From Streptomyces sp. NWU339 (GTDB lineage Bacteria > Actinomycetota > Actinomycetes > Streptomycetales > Streptomycetaceae): 64,000 nucleotides of DNA. Below are positions 1-7,827 of the stretch, one piece after another. The position numbers and the translations under genes are program-made. The notes beneath the pieces were generated by a model, which ran no database searches, was not told the DNA's origin, and was given only the letters and a program-made list of their open reading frames with translations. Every line of letters starts with the position of its first letter. Within the stretch, counting starts at the first letter, position 1. The stretch is from positions 160,734 through 224,733 of the forward strand of contig NZ_QFRK01000003.1 of assembly GCF_003143855.1 (NCBI RefSeq). Reading direction: 5' to 3'.

Positions 1-615
1 GATGATCATCCCGGCGAGGACGTAGTTCGTGTTGGAGTACTCCCAGCTCTTCCCCGGTGGGAAGGCGGGCTCGTGGCGCATGGCCAGGGCGACCAGCTGT
101 GCGGGCCGGTAGGCGTGCCACCGATGGGCGTAGTACGTCTCGGCGCTCGGGTCGGGGTAGACGTCGGCCGTGTAGTCGTACAGTCCGCTGGTGTGCTGCA
201 GCAGGTCGCGGAGCGTGATCGTACGACCGTCGTTGCCGGCGCCGGTCACCACTCCGGGCAGTAACCGCTCCACCGTCCGGTCGAGCGACAGTCGCCCCTC
301 GTCCACCAGCTGCAGCACGACGGTCGCGACGAACGTCTTGGTGACACTGCCCAGACGCAGATGGCCGTCCTCGGGAACCGGGCGGCCGCTGACCAGGTCC
401 CCCACACCGGAGCGGGCGGTGACGGTCCCCCGGGGTGTCTCCAGGCGGACCGAGACCCCCGTGACCCCGGCATCGCGCAGCGCGTCGGCGTCCTGCTGCA
501 CGGACCGGTTCACGGCGGAAGGGCGCGGCGCGGGTGGCGAGGCCGCCGCGGGCGGAACGGCCGACAGGGCCAGCGCCAGAACAGCGGCGGACAACGACGA
601 TCGACGAAGAACCAT
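1..615 (-). CDS. Serine beta-lactamase-family / D-Ala-D-Ala carboxypeptidase-like protein, 3' end missing
   Basis: The first 205 codons are present and the gene runs off the left edge. A signal peptide is visible at residues 1-25 (MVLRR, hydrophobic stretch, AAA-S). The class C-type active-site motif S-V-T-K lies in GSVTKTF at about residue 97, and the second motif Y-S-N lies in EYSNTNY near residue 195. These place it in the secreted or membrane-attached serine hydrolase family that includes Streptomyces R61 DD-peptidase, acting on cell-wall peptides or related esters. Start ATG at 615 is chosen because it gives the complete signal peptide. Leu118 is encoded by TTA (complement of 262-264), so full translation probably needs the bldA tRNA. 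Family is secure; the substrate is not. Confidence 0.85.
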   Translation of the reverse strand, partial: MVLRRSSLSAAVLALALSAVPPAAASPPAPRPSAVNRSVQQDADALRDAGVTGVSVRLETPRGTVTARSGVGDLVSGRPVPEDGHLRLGSVTKTFVATVVLQLVDEGRLSLDRTVERLLPGVVTGAGNDGRTITLRDLLQHTSGLYDYTADVYPDPSAETYYAHRWHAYRPAQLVALAMRHEPAFPPGKSWEYSNTNYVLAGMII

Positions 616-824
616 GCCCCGAGGCTAGGAACAGCCCGCCCCACCGCCCATCCGGTTGGCCCCCGCCGCATCGGGTGCCACCGGGATGGACAGTGCCCGG
701 AAGAAACCAGAACCGTGCTCGCGCGGTTCCCGGGGGACCTCGGCCACAGCGCGGCAGGGCATCCGTCTGCGTTTCCGCATCTTTCGCGGTGGAAGTCAGA
801 TTGCAGTCAGAGTATGGTCTGAGT

Positions 825-1310
825 ATGGCTATTGCGCACCTGTCGTCCGAATCAGAAGCCGTCACGTTCACAGACCTGTCCCGGAACCCGAAGGCCGTGG
901 CAGCCAGGGCTGCTGCTCTGGGATGTCTGCGCGTCACGCACCGGGACGCGCCCGACATGGTGCTGACCACGGCCATCCACGCGGAGCGCACCGAGGAAAA
1001 TTTGACCACTGCGTCCCGACTGTTCCTGGCTCTGATGAAGCAGGCGGACGGCGTCAGGTCGCTTCTGCTTGCGTTGCCCGAGGTGTTCCCGTGGGTGCGT
1101 CACCTGGATGACGAAGAGGTCCGGGAATTTACCATCGAGCTCATGGACGCGCTGTCCGATGCCGCTGAACTGGGTGCCAGGGAGGCTGTGCACCGAGCAA
1201 TCGTTTCGTGGCGGGCAACTGCCCGTATCAATGCCGACCCTGACCAGCTCAGGGCAGCACTCCGCCCGCTCGGTGACGTGGACTTCGGCCCGGTCGAGGT
1301 GCACGAGTGA
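825..1310 (+). CDS. Putative antitoxin of a type II toxin-antitoxin pair (Phd-like N-terminus)
   Basis: This encodes 161 residues. The first 50 residues resemble Phd/YefM-type antitoxins that bind their own promoter: a TDLSRNPKAV segment followed by a strand-turn-strand ending in PDMVL. The rest is an acidic helical region that could wrap the toxin, longer than in ordinary Phd proteins of about 85 residues. The stop overlaps the GTG start of the next gene by 4 bases, so the two are translationally coupled. ATG 825 is preferred because upstream in-frame sequence looks non-coding; no clear ribosome-binding site precedes it, so the mRNA may be leaderless. The function rests on gene pairing and weak similarity only. 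Confidence 0.6.
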   Translation: MAIAHLSSESEAVTFTDLSRNPKAVAARAAALGCLRVTHRDAPDMVLTTAIHAERTEENLTTASRLFLALMKQADGVRSLLLALPEVFPWVRHLDDEEVREFTIELMDALSDAAELGAREAVHRAIVSWRATARINADPDQLRAALRPLGDVDFGPVEVHE

Positions 1311-1657
1311 GCCCCAAGAAGGGCGATCGGGTAAGCGTCCCACCGCTGAGCGGCTGGAACGTAATCCATGGAACGACGGAGGCGGCAACAGGTTGGGAGG
1401 AGCTGTGCCGGGTGGCGCTGCCGAACGCGCATCGCTGTCTGGAAGCTCTTCGCGCAGACCCGTTGTCGCGTGCCAACTGGAATCGGCAACACCAGCTTCG
1501 CGGCAGGCATGCGACCAAGGAATGGAAGGGCTCCGAACTGGAGCAGTGGGAGTACGAGATCACCAGTGGCGGCCGGGTCCGCTACCTGGTCAGCCCGGAG
1601 ACCTCGACCGTAATCCTGGTGTACGCCTCCACGCGACATCCGAAGGACACTGAATAG
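1307..1657 (+). CDS. RelE/ParE-like toxin
   Basis: This encodes 116 residues starting with GTG. The body has the pattern of actinobacterial RelE-fold toxins: HQLRGRHATKEW, then a W-E-Y-E strand, a GGRVRYLV strand and a C-terminal strand ending in an STRHPKDTE-type tail. RelE toxins cut mRNA on the ribosome and ParE toxins block gyrase; the sequence alone does not say which. It follows the putative antitoxin with a GTGA overlap, the usual antitoxin-first order. No transmembrane segment or signal peptide is visible. The TA assignment is more secure for this gene than for its partner. Confidence 0.65.
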   Translation: MSPKKGDRVSVPPLSGWNVIHGTTEAATGWEELCRVALPNAHRCLEALRADPLSRANWNRQHQLRGRHATKEWKGSELEQWEYEITSGGRVRYLVSPETSTVILVYASTRHPKDTE

Positions 1658-1756
1658 CCTCCAGTGCTTCGCGCTTGTCGGAAGGCGGAGTGATACCGGG
1701 CGGCCCTGCCCGATGTCCACCGACGACGGGCTCTGTACTGCAAAGCCCCACCGTGC

Positions 1757-2220
1757 TCAACCCCGGTCCGTATCCGGCGGCATCGCGTCCGCGATGCCGA
1801 GCGGAACCGACTCCAGCCCAGTGGTCTCGGCGAAAGCTGAACGGGAGCGCCGATCGGAAATGGTCGACGCCAGGTGCCCTCGCGGCGATCAAGGCCAGAG
1901 TTGTGATGTCCACGTCGCACACGTCCATGGGCGCGGCACCGTTGAACCACAGCCGCTCGTTCGCCATCGCCAGGTCGACCGCCGTGCTGTACCGCTGAGC
2001 CAGCGTGCGGAGATGTGAGGGGCCCCGTCCAGCGCGGAGTGAGGGCAGCTGCCATGATCAGGAGGATGCCGAGAACCGCGAACACCAGGGCGGCACCGGT
2101 CGCGTCCCGTGGCAGGGGCGAGCAGGAGACACCCGCCCCGGACCGACGGTACTGACGATCAGGTAGCAGGCGGCGGCGAGCGAGAGCCACGCCCGGCGGC
2201 CGGGGCTCGGGAACGAGCGC
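1757..2220 (-). pseudogene. Decayed membrane-protein gene, several frames
   Basis: No intact reading frame fills this interval, but protein-like segments occur in successive minus-strand frames in the right order. They are a hydrophobic helix (WLSLAAACYLIVSTVG), a second helix (ALVFAVLGILLIMAAAL, about 2050-2100), a segment containing RTLAQRYSTAVDLAMANERLW (about 1930-1990), and a C-terminal segment AETTGLESVPLGIADAMPP ending at a stop near 1757. Reading them as one protein needs about three frameshifts. It lies directly after the gene ending at 2221, on the same strand. I infer a broken small membrane protein; an unrelated chance pattern in GC-rich DNA is possible. Confidence 0.35.
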
Positions 2221-3129
2221 TCAATCCTGCGGGACTTCCTCGATCACGGTCTCTCCGAAGCGCCACGAACCCCGATTGCCGACCGCCTCCGCGCGCAGGC
2301 CCATCTCCCAGGCGATCCGGGCTGCCCGCTGCTGCGTCACGTCGGGGTACTCCCCGGGGTGCACCTTGATGTAGCCGCGGCGGTCGGTGGGGTACGTGCG
2401 CAGGGCCTCGCGCAGCTTCTCCTCCTGCTCCTCCTGCGTGGAGTGGTCGCCGGTGACGGTCTTGTACGCCTTCCGTGCACCGCCCGGTCGCTTCTGCGCG
2501 TCCCGGCGCCTCGCGGCGTCCGACCCGCGCCAAGTCATCCAGCCGACGGAGCCGAGCGCGGCGAGGGCAAGCGCCCCCGCGCCGAGCTGCTCAGCAGTGG
2601 CGTCCGCCTGGCCCGGGGTCCGGGGGCGTAGTTCACCCTCGGGATCCTCGATCACCGTCAGTACCTGGCCGACGTTGTAGAGGTCGGACGTCGTTTCCAT
2701 CTCGGGCCCTGGGATGCGTGTGCCGTCCTGCCGCTCCAGCGTGTAGTAGGAGTGGCGGCCCTTGCGTCCCTGGGCCGGGTCGAGTCGTTCCTTCACCACT
2801 GTGGCGGTGACTTTCTCGCCGCGCTGCTGAAGGGTGAGGTCGTCGCGCGCCATGCCGATGACGTGCGCGGACATCGCAGACGTGATCACGATGAACAGCG
2901 CCGCGTACGTGCTCGACTCCCTGGCCCCCAGTTTCCGGATGAGCACGATGAGCAGCATTCCGTGCACAATCCACAGGGGAACCTGGACGACCGGCCCGAA
3001 GTCGTCCGCCAGGAGGAACATCCCTGCGATCACGGCGAACACGTAGCAGCCGATGCCGACCGCCAGCAGGACGGGATATCGGGTGCGCCTCTTGCGCGCC
3101 TCGTCCTCTGCTTGTGCACCGCCGCTCAT
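2221..3129 (-). CDS. Membrane protein with a DUF3592-like region
   Basis: This encodes 302 residues. It has two to three hydrophobic segments near the N-terminus (VLLAVGIGCYVFAVIAGMFL, VQVPLWIVHGMLLIVLI, AALFIVITSAMSAHVIGM). An extracytoplasmic region follows whose pattern, GEKVTATVV ... YYTLERQDGT ... YNVGQVLTVIEDPEG, matches the DUF3592 layout. A further helix (LALAALGSVGWMTW) precedes a charged cytoplasmic C-terminus of about 100 residues. Its ATG overlaps the stop of the upstream gene by 4 bases, so the two form an operon. The biochemical role is unknown; the region after residue 200 has no family I recognise. Confidence 0.75.
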   Translation of the reverse strand: MSGGAQAEDEARKRRTRYPVLLAVGIGCYVFAVIAGMFLLADDFGPVVQVPLWIVHGMLLIVLIRKLGARESSTYAALFIVITSAMSAHVIGMARDDLTLQQRGEKVTATVVKERLDPAQGRKGRHSYYTLERQDGTRIPGPEMETTSDLYNVGQVLTVIEDPEGELRPRTPGQADATAEQLGAGALALAALGSVGWMTWRGSDAARRRDAQKRPGGARKAYKTVTGDHSTQEEQEEKLREALRTYPTDRRGYIKVHPGEYPDVTQQRAARIAWEMGLRAEAVGNRGSWRFGETVIEEVPQD

Positions 3130-3428
3130 GCTGGTTTCTCCGTTCCTCCGGTATCCGGGCCGTCGGCCTCTGGGGTGTTCTCCCCGTGCGGTTCCTTCGT
3201 CGAGACCGACTTCATGATGCCGCTGAGCACATCGAGGTATTCAGTCCGGTGTTCGATGTCCTCGGTCATGAAGGCGAAGAGGGCCGAGCCGGGACCGGTC
3301 TTCAACGGCACGCAGAACTGCACCTGCCGGACCGTGGCGGCTACGGGCTCGTCCAGACCGAAGAGTACGCCGGGGATCTGCAGTTCCTGATCGCGTATGC
3401 AGAGGGCGGAGATGCCGTACGGCAGCAT
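3126..3428 (-). CDS. Hypothetical protein, N-terminus uncertain
   Basis: This encodes 100 residues from ATG 3428, a protein I do not recognise. The C-terminal third is hydrophilic (KEPHGENTPEADGPDTGG) and the middle contains FCVPLKTGPGSALFAFMTEDIE. The same frame stays open and protein-like for about 35 codons upstream of the ATG (reading ...ALPVGVAIRAGQGIGAEVGLV) without an ATG, GTG or TTG. The true protein may therefore start at an unusual codon, or the gene may have lost its original 5' end when placed behind the aminotransferase gene, which ends at 3531. It is translationally coupled to the downstream DUF3592-like gene. Confidence 0.55.
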   Translation of the reverse strand: MLPYGISALCIRDQELQIPGVLFGLDEPVAATVRQVQFCVPLKTGPGSALFAFMTEDIEHRTEYLDVLSGIMKSVSTKEPHGENTPEADGPDTGGTEKPA

Positions 3429-3530
3429 GACCAGCCCGACCTCGGCTCCGATGCCCTGGCCTGCGCGAATAGCAACTCCGACAGGTAGGGCATCTGCCCG
3501 ACCCTCATTCGGGATGAAAGGGGCGTGTGT

Positions 3531-4721
3531 TCAGGACGCCAGGCGTTGCAGGCGGTTGGCGGCCTCGTGGAGAACGTCGTCCTTCTTGCAGAAGGTGAAG
3601 CGGACCTGGCTGCGGCCGGCTTCCGGGTCGTCGTAGAAGACGGAGTTGGGGACGGCGACGACGCCGCAGCGTTCGGGGAGGGCGCGGCAGAAGGCGTGGG
3701 CGTCCTTCTCGCCGAAGGGGGTGATGTCGGTGGTGATGAAGTAGGTGCCCCGGGGCCGGTGGACCTCGAACCCGGCGGCGCGCAGGCCGTCGCCGAGCAG
3801 GTCGCGCTTGCGCTGGTGGTCGGCGCGGAAGGCGTCGAAGTACGCCTCCGGCAGGGCGAGGGCCTCGGCGACGGCGTACTGGAAGGGGCCCGCGGAGACG
3901 TAGGTCAGGAACTGCTTGGCCGAGCGGACCGCCGTCACCAGTGCGGGTGTACCCGTCACCCAGCCGACCTTCCAGCCGGTGAAGGAGAACGTCTTGCCCG
4001 CGCTGGAGATGGTCACCGTGCGCTCCCGCATGCCCGGGAAGGTCGCCAGCGGTACGTGTACGGCGTCGTCGAAGACCAGGTGCTCGTACACCTCGTCGGT
4101 GACCACCAGCAGGTCGCGCTCCACCGCCAGCGCGGCGACCGCGGACAACTCCTCGCAGGTGAGGACGGTGCCGGTCGGGTTGTGCGGGGTGTTGATCAGC
4201 AGCAGGCGGGTGCGGTCGGTGACGGCGTCGCGCAGCTCGTCGAGGTCGAGGCGGAAACGGCCCTCGCGCGGGCGCAGGGTGACCGGTACGCGGGTGGCGC
4301 CCGCCATGGCGACGCAGGCCGCGTAGGAGTCGTAGTACGGCTCCAGGGCGATCACCTCGTCGCCGGGTTCCAGCAGCGCGAGCAGCGCGGCGGCGATCGC
4401 CTCGGTGGCGCCGGCGGTGACCAGGACCTCCGTGTCGGGGTCGAGGGACAGGCCGTAGCGGCGCCGCTGGTGCGCGGCGATCGCGGTGCGCAGCTCGGGG
4501 ACGCCGGGGCCGGGCGGGTACTGGTTGCCGCGGCCGTCCCGCAGCGCCCGCACCGCCGCCTCCCTGATCTCCTCGGGGCCGTCGGTGTCGGGGAAACCCT
4601 GGCCGAGGTTGATGGAACCGGTCCGCAGGGCCAGGGCGGACATCTCCGCGAAGATAGTGGTCCCGAACTCGGCGAGTCGGCGGTTCAGGAGGGGGCGCGC
4701 GCTGGAGGTCATGCCGGTCAT
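3531..4721 (-). CDS. Class I/II PLP-dependent aminotransferase
   Basis: This encodes 396 residues, standard for the fold-type I aspartate aminotransferase family. The PLP Schiff-base lysine lies in SSAGKTFSFTGWKVGW. The N-terminal NLGQGFPD motif and the ITDEVYEHLVFD strand (Asp binding the pyridine nitrogen) are present, as is the conserved INTPHNPTG substrate loop. The subgroup resembles methionine/kynurenine-type transaminases (YbdL and KAT-like) often labelled succinyl-DAP or methionine aminotransferase. The start ATG at 4721 is followed by MTGMTSS, with a second possible start three codons later. It stands as a single gene facing a separate membrane-protein gene. Amino-donor preference cannot be read from sequence. 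Confidence 0.92.
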   Translation of the reverse strand: MTGMTSSARPLLNRRLAEFGTTIFAEMSALALRTGSINLGQGFPDTDGPEEIREAAVRALRDGRGNQYPPGPGVPELRTAIAAHQRRRYGLSLDPDTEVLVTAGATEAIAAALLALLEPGDEVIALEPYYDSYAACVAMAGATRVPVTLRPREGRFRLDLDELRDAVTDRTRLLLINTPHNPTGTVLTCEELSAVAALAVERDLLVVTDEVYEHLVFDDAVHVPLATFPGMRERTVTISSAGKTFSFTGWKVGWVTGTPALVTAVRSAKQFLTYVSAGPFQYAVAEALALPEAYFDAFRADHQRKRDLLGDGLRAAGFEVHRPRGTYFITTDITPFGEKDAHAFCRALPERCGVVAVPNSVFYDDPEAGRSQVRFTFCKKDDVLHEAANRLQRLAS

Positions 4722-4859
4722 CCTGCGCCGAACCTCTGGAGTTCCTCAACTCTGCTTTGGCCCGCGCGGGCAGCGGGCATCTCCCGTCCACACGCGTGAG
4801 CGAGGCACCCACGGGGGGTTGCCTCGGGGGATTCACGGGGACGAAAGGACGGTGGCGCC

Positions 4860-5132
4860 ATGGCCATCGGCATCACCTTGGTTCTGCTCTTCGCGCTGGT
4901 CTTCGTGCTGTACAAGGCGTTCGCGGTGGCACCGGCGCGCACTTCCGGCCGCCGGGCGGGGGCGTCCGGGCGGCGGCGCGGCAGTTGGTGGGCCGGCGAG
5001 GGAGGGGGGAGTTCCGGCGGGGCGTCCTGCGGGAGCGACTCGTCCTCCGGCGGTTCGTCCTGCGGGGGCGGGTCGTCGTGCGGGGGCGGGTCGTCGTGCG
5101 GGGGCGGCGGCGGATGCGGTGGAGGCAGCTGA
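4860..5132 (+). CDS. Small single-TM protein with a Cys/Gly/Ser-repeat tail
   Basis: This encodes 90 residues after a good GGACGG site. Residues 3-23 form one transmembrane helix (GITLVLLFALVFVLYKAFAV). A basic linker of about 20 residues follows. The last 45 residues consist almost only of Gly, Ser and Cys, with three near-perfect repeats of SSCGGG before GGGCGGGS. Seven cysteines lie in the tail. Similar tails end several Streptomyces membrane proteins of unknown role. Metal binding or disulfide crosslinking is conceivable but unproven. A strong hairpin 41 bases downstream probably ends the transcript. Confidence 0.75.
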   Translation: MAIGITLVLLFALVFVLYKAFAVAPARTSGRRAGASGRRRGSWWAGEGGGSSGGASCGSDSSSGGSSCGGGSSCGGGSSCGGGGGCGGGS

Positions 5133-5173
5133 CGGGGGGCGGCTTGCCTCTGTACGGGGATGACGCGTCCGCG

Positions 5174-5209
5174 ACGGTGGGGTCCGTGCCTTGGGGCGGG
5201 CCCCACCGT
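5174..5209 (+). terminator. Hairpin, probable terminator
   Basis: A 13-bp stem (ACGGTGGGGTCCG with its complement, one G-U pair) closes a 10-nt loop 41 bases after the stop of the Cys/Gly-tail gene. There is no U-run, as is usual in Streptomyces. Confidence 0.6.
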
Positions 5210-5511
5210 GCTGTGCACCCGCGTGTACGCCCGCGTATGCGCCAGGTGTGTGTCAGGAGTGCGCTGGGTTGAACAGGTGATCTGGAGAGCCCCCGAGGGG
5301 ATGGAAAGCCCACGAAGTTGGGTAAAAACGCTGTGGCAGCACCACAGTTCGTGATTCCCTCTAAATCACCGACACAGCCCTCGGACTTCCTGCGGATCCC
5401 CTTTCCGGCCGGCCGACCGGGCTGACGGGCCGAACTCCCCGGCGTGATCGGGGTGCGACGGTCCCCCATCTCCCTCTCCTGCCCCTCCTTGTCCGCTTGC
5501 GGAGCCGATTC
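5210..5511. other. Intergenic region without a recognisable gene
   Basis: I see no protein-like frame here. A 64-codon frame at 5160-5354 lacks a ribosome-binding site and overlaps the hairpin. The stretch around 5280-5390 is less GC-rich than its surroundings and probably contains the promoter of the DUF2617 gene, but no clear -10/-35 pair could be assigned. Confidence 0.4.
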
Positions 5512-6030
5512 ATGCTCACGACTCTGACCACCTCCTACACCGACACGCGCGCGGCCGACCTCGCCTGGGCCCTGGGGCGCGAGCCGCTTCCCGCGCTGGC
5601 CACGCTCGACCTCGAACTGACGGGTTCCAAGGTTCAGTTGAGGCTCCTCGGCGCGTCCCACCAGGTGCTGCTGGAAGAGGATCGGGGGATCTGTTCGGAG
5701 ACGGTGGCCTGCCTTCCGGGCAGCAGTACGCCCCTTCCGCTGGGCGTCGCCAAACAGATGGGCGAATGGGAGTACGAGTTCGCCGCCCGTGTCGAGGTGC
5801 TCTCCCCCGGTTCCTTCGGGGGCCGCGCACAGGAGCTGCTCGCCCTGGTCTCCGACCATCCGCACGGTCTCGCCGGGGTGTTCCCCGGGAGTCCGCACGC
5901 GTTCACCGCGATGCTCGCCCAGCGCCGCGAGAACCAGGTCCACTGGCGGACCTGGCACGCCTATCCCCAGGACGGCCAGTTGGTGATGACCCGGACGAGG
6001 GTGGGCGTACGGGTGAGGGAAACCGTGTGA
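5512..6030 (+). CDS. DUF2617 family protein
   Basis: This encodes 172 residues from ATG 5512; a TTG 15 bases upstream is the alternative. The protein matches the actinobacterial DUF2617 pattern: an N-terminal TSYTDTRAADLAWALG segment, a central strand-rich region with GEWEYEFAARVE, and a C-terminal RTWHAYPQDGQLVMTRTRV segment. It is soluble with no signal peptide. It lies 90 bases upstream of the spermidine-synthase-like gene on the same strand, an arrangement I recall as common in Streptomyces, so the two may share a pathway. Its biochemical role is unknown. Confidence 0.85.
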   Translation: MLTTLTTSYTDTRAADLAWALGREPLPALATLDLELTGSKVQLRLLGASHQVLLEEDRGICSETVACLPGSSTPLPLGVAKQMGEWEYEFAARVEVLSPGSFGGRAQELLALVSDHPHGLAGVFPGSPHAFTAMLAQRRENQVHWRTWHAYPQDGQLVMTRTRVGVRVRETV

Positions 6031-6068
6031 GGACCGCGGGGACGGGCACCGGCAGCGGTAAACAAACA

Positions 6069-6080
6069 CCACACGTGTGG
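6069..6080. promoter_or_regulatory. 12-bp perfect palindrome upstream of the spermidine-synthase-like gene
   Basis: CCACACGTGTGG lies 40 bases before the GTG start of the next gene and is followed by a short repeat (taacgtaacgt). It has operator-like symmetry; no regulator can be named. Confidence 0.3.
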
Positions 6081-6120
6081 GTGACGGTCCGCACCGGAGG
6101 CGTAACGTAACGTCGCAGGG

Positions 6121-7731
6121 GTGATCGAACCGCAGGCCCTCGCCCCGCCCCGCCCCGAACGACCCCGGGACAGGCCGGGCGGCAACGGCGGCAGCCCCTC
6201 GGACAGCGCGCTGAAGCTGCCGGTGCGACAGGGCACCGGCCGGTTCCTGGTCCTCGCCGGTGTGTTCGTCTGCGCGGCCTGCGGACTCGTGTACGAGCTC
6301 GAACTCGTGGCGCTCGCCTCGTACCTGATGGGCGACTCGGTGACCCAGGCCTCCGTCGTGCTGTCCGTCATGGTCTTCGCCATGGGGATCGGCTCGCTGG
6401 CCGCCAAGCGGCTGCGTCGGCACGCGGCGGCCGGTTTCGGCGCCGTCGAGGCCGCGCTCGCCCTGGTCGGCGGATGCAGCGCGATGGCCCTGTACGCCGT
6501 CTTCGCCTGGACCGGGTCCTGGGGCGGGCCGTGGGCCCACGGCCCGCACGTCCTGCTGGTCGCCTTCTCCCTCGCCGTCGGCCTGCTGATCGGGGCCGAG
6601 GTACCGCTGCTGATGGAGCTGATCCAGCGGATCCGCCGCCAGGACGCGGGCGGAGCGGTGGCCGACCTGTTCGCCGCGGACTACGTCGGCGCTCTCGTCG
6701 GCGGGCTCGCCTTCCCCTTCCTCCTCCTGCCGTCCCTGGGCCAGTTGACGGGGACGCTGATCACCGGCGCGGTCAACACGGTGGTCGGCGGCGCGCTGGT
6801 GCTCGGACTCTTCCGACAGGATCTGACCCGCCGTGCCCGCCGGCTGCTGCTGATCGCCAACCTCTGCGTGCTGGCCGTCCTCGCCTCGGCGGTTCTCCTC
6901 GTCGACGACTTCGAACGGGCCGCCCGCCACGCCATGTACGGCTCGGACGTCCGGGTCGCCCTGCAGACCGACGTGCAGGAAGTGGTGCTCACCGGCGGCC
7001 TCGACGGCCGGCCCCTGGACCTGTTCCTCGACGGCCGGCTGCGGACCGGCAGCCGGGACGAACTCCGCTACCACGAGGCGCTCACGCACCCCGCGATGAC
7101 CGGTCCGCACGCGCGCGTGCTCGTCCTCGGCGGCGGCGACGGACTGGCCGCCCGTGAGGTGCTGCGCCACCGCGACGTGCGGCGGGTCGACGTCGTCGCA
7201 TTCGACGCGGGCGTCGTACGGCTGGCCCGCCGCGACCCGGCTCTGTCCGCGCTGAACGACCACGCCCTCGACGACCCGCGCGTACGCGTCAGCACCGCGG
7301 ACGCCTTCGCCTGGCTGCGCCGGGCGCCCCCGGCGGCGTACGACGTGGTGGTCTGCGACCTGCCGCGCCCGGAGGCCACCGAGAGCACCAAGCTGTACTC
7401 GCAGGAGTTCTACGGCCTGGCCCGGCGCGTCCTGGCGCCCGGCGGGCGGCTCGTGGTGCACACCGGGCCGGTGGTGTCCCGGCCCCGGACGTTCTGGACG
7501 GTGGAGGCGACGGTCCGCTCGGCCGGCTTCCGCACCAGCCCGTACAGCAGGGGAGACCGGGGCTTCGTCCTGGCCGCCCGCACCGTCCCGGAGCTGCGCC
7601 TGGACCCCTCCGGCCCCCGTCCGCGCATCCTTACCGACGGCTCCCTCGCGGCCGGCGCGCGAGCCGCCGCACGCACCCGTGTCCCCGGCCTGCCCCCGTC
7701 GACGCTGCTGCACCCCAGGTACACCCGCTGA
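6121..7731 (+). CDS. Membrane-anchored polyamine aminopropyltransferase (spermidine synthase-like)
   Basis: This encodes 536 residues from GTG 6121. After a Pro-rich cytoplasmic N-terminus, residues 40-265 form about seven membrane helices. The C-terminal 270 residues are a class I methyltransferase-fold spermidine synthase domain. The nucleotide/dcSAM motif is [16 protein letters not shown]. The substrate segment is [10 protein letters not shown]. The catalytic-Asp strand reads [19 protein letters not shown], with Pro-Arg-Pro where the soluble enzyme has D-x-x-D-P. This fused architecture is typical of large SpeE-like proteins in actinobacteria, whose substrate is not established. The product may not be spermidine. 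Confidence 0.85.
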   Translation: MIEPQALAPPRPERPRDRPGGNGGSPSDSALKLPVRQGTGRFLVLAGVFVCAACGLVYELELVALASYLMGDSVTQASVVLSVMVFAMGIGSLAAKRLRRHAAAGFGAVEAALALVGGCSAMALYAVFAWTGSWGGPWAHGPHVLLVAFSLAVGLLIGAEVPLLMELIQRIRRQDAGGAVADLFAADYVGALVGGLAFPFLLLPSLGQLTGTLITGAVNTVVGGALVLGLFRQDLTRRARRLLLIANLCVLAVLASAVLLVDDFERAARHAMYGSDVRVALQTDVQEVVLTGGLDGRPLDLFLDGRLRTGSRDELRYHEALTHPAMTGPHARVLVLGGGDGLAAREVLRHRDVRRVDVVAFDAGVVRLARRDPALSALNDHALDDPRVRVSTADAFAWLRRAPPAAYDVVVCDLPRPEATESTKLYSQEFYGLARRVLAPGGRLVVHTGPVVSRPRTFWTVEATVRSAGFRTSPYSRGDRGFVLAARTVPELRLDPSGPRPRILTDGSLAAGARAAARTRVPGLPPSTLLHPRYTR

Positions 7732-7749
7732 GCCGGCCCGCCCCCCGGT

Positions 7750-7776
7750 GTACCGCTGTACCGCTGTACCGCCCTT
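7750..7776 (+). repeat. Three tandem copies of an 8-bp unit
   Basis: The unit tgtaccgc is repeated three times between the spermidine-synthase-like gene and the SRPBCC gene. This is a short simple repeat with no evident function. Confidence 0.7.
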
Positions 7777-7827
7777 TCGCACCGACGGGGATACAGCCCG
7801 GCGTCGCCATGGGTAGGCTCCGCAGTC

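Noticed and set aside
5160..5354. 64-codon plus-strand frame
   Set aside because: It overlaps the terminator hairpin, has no ribosome-binding site and shows no recognisable features.
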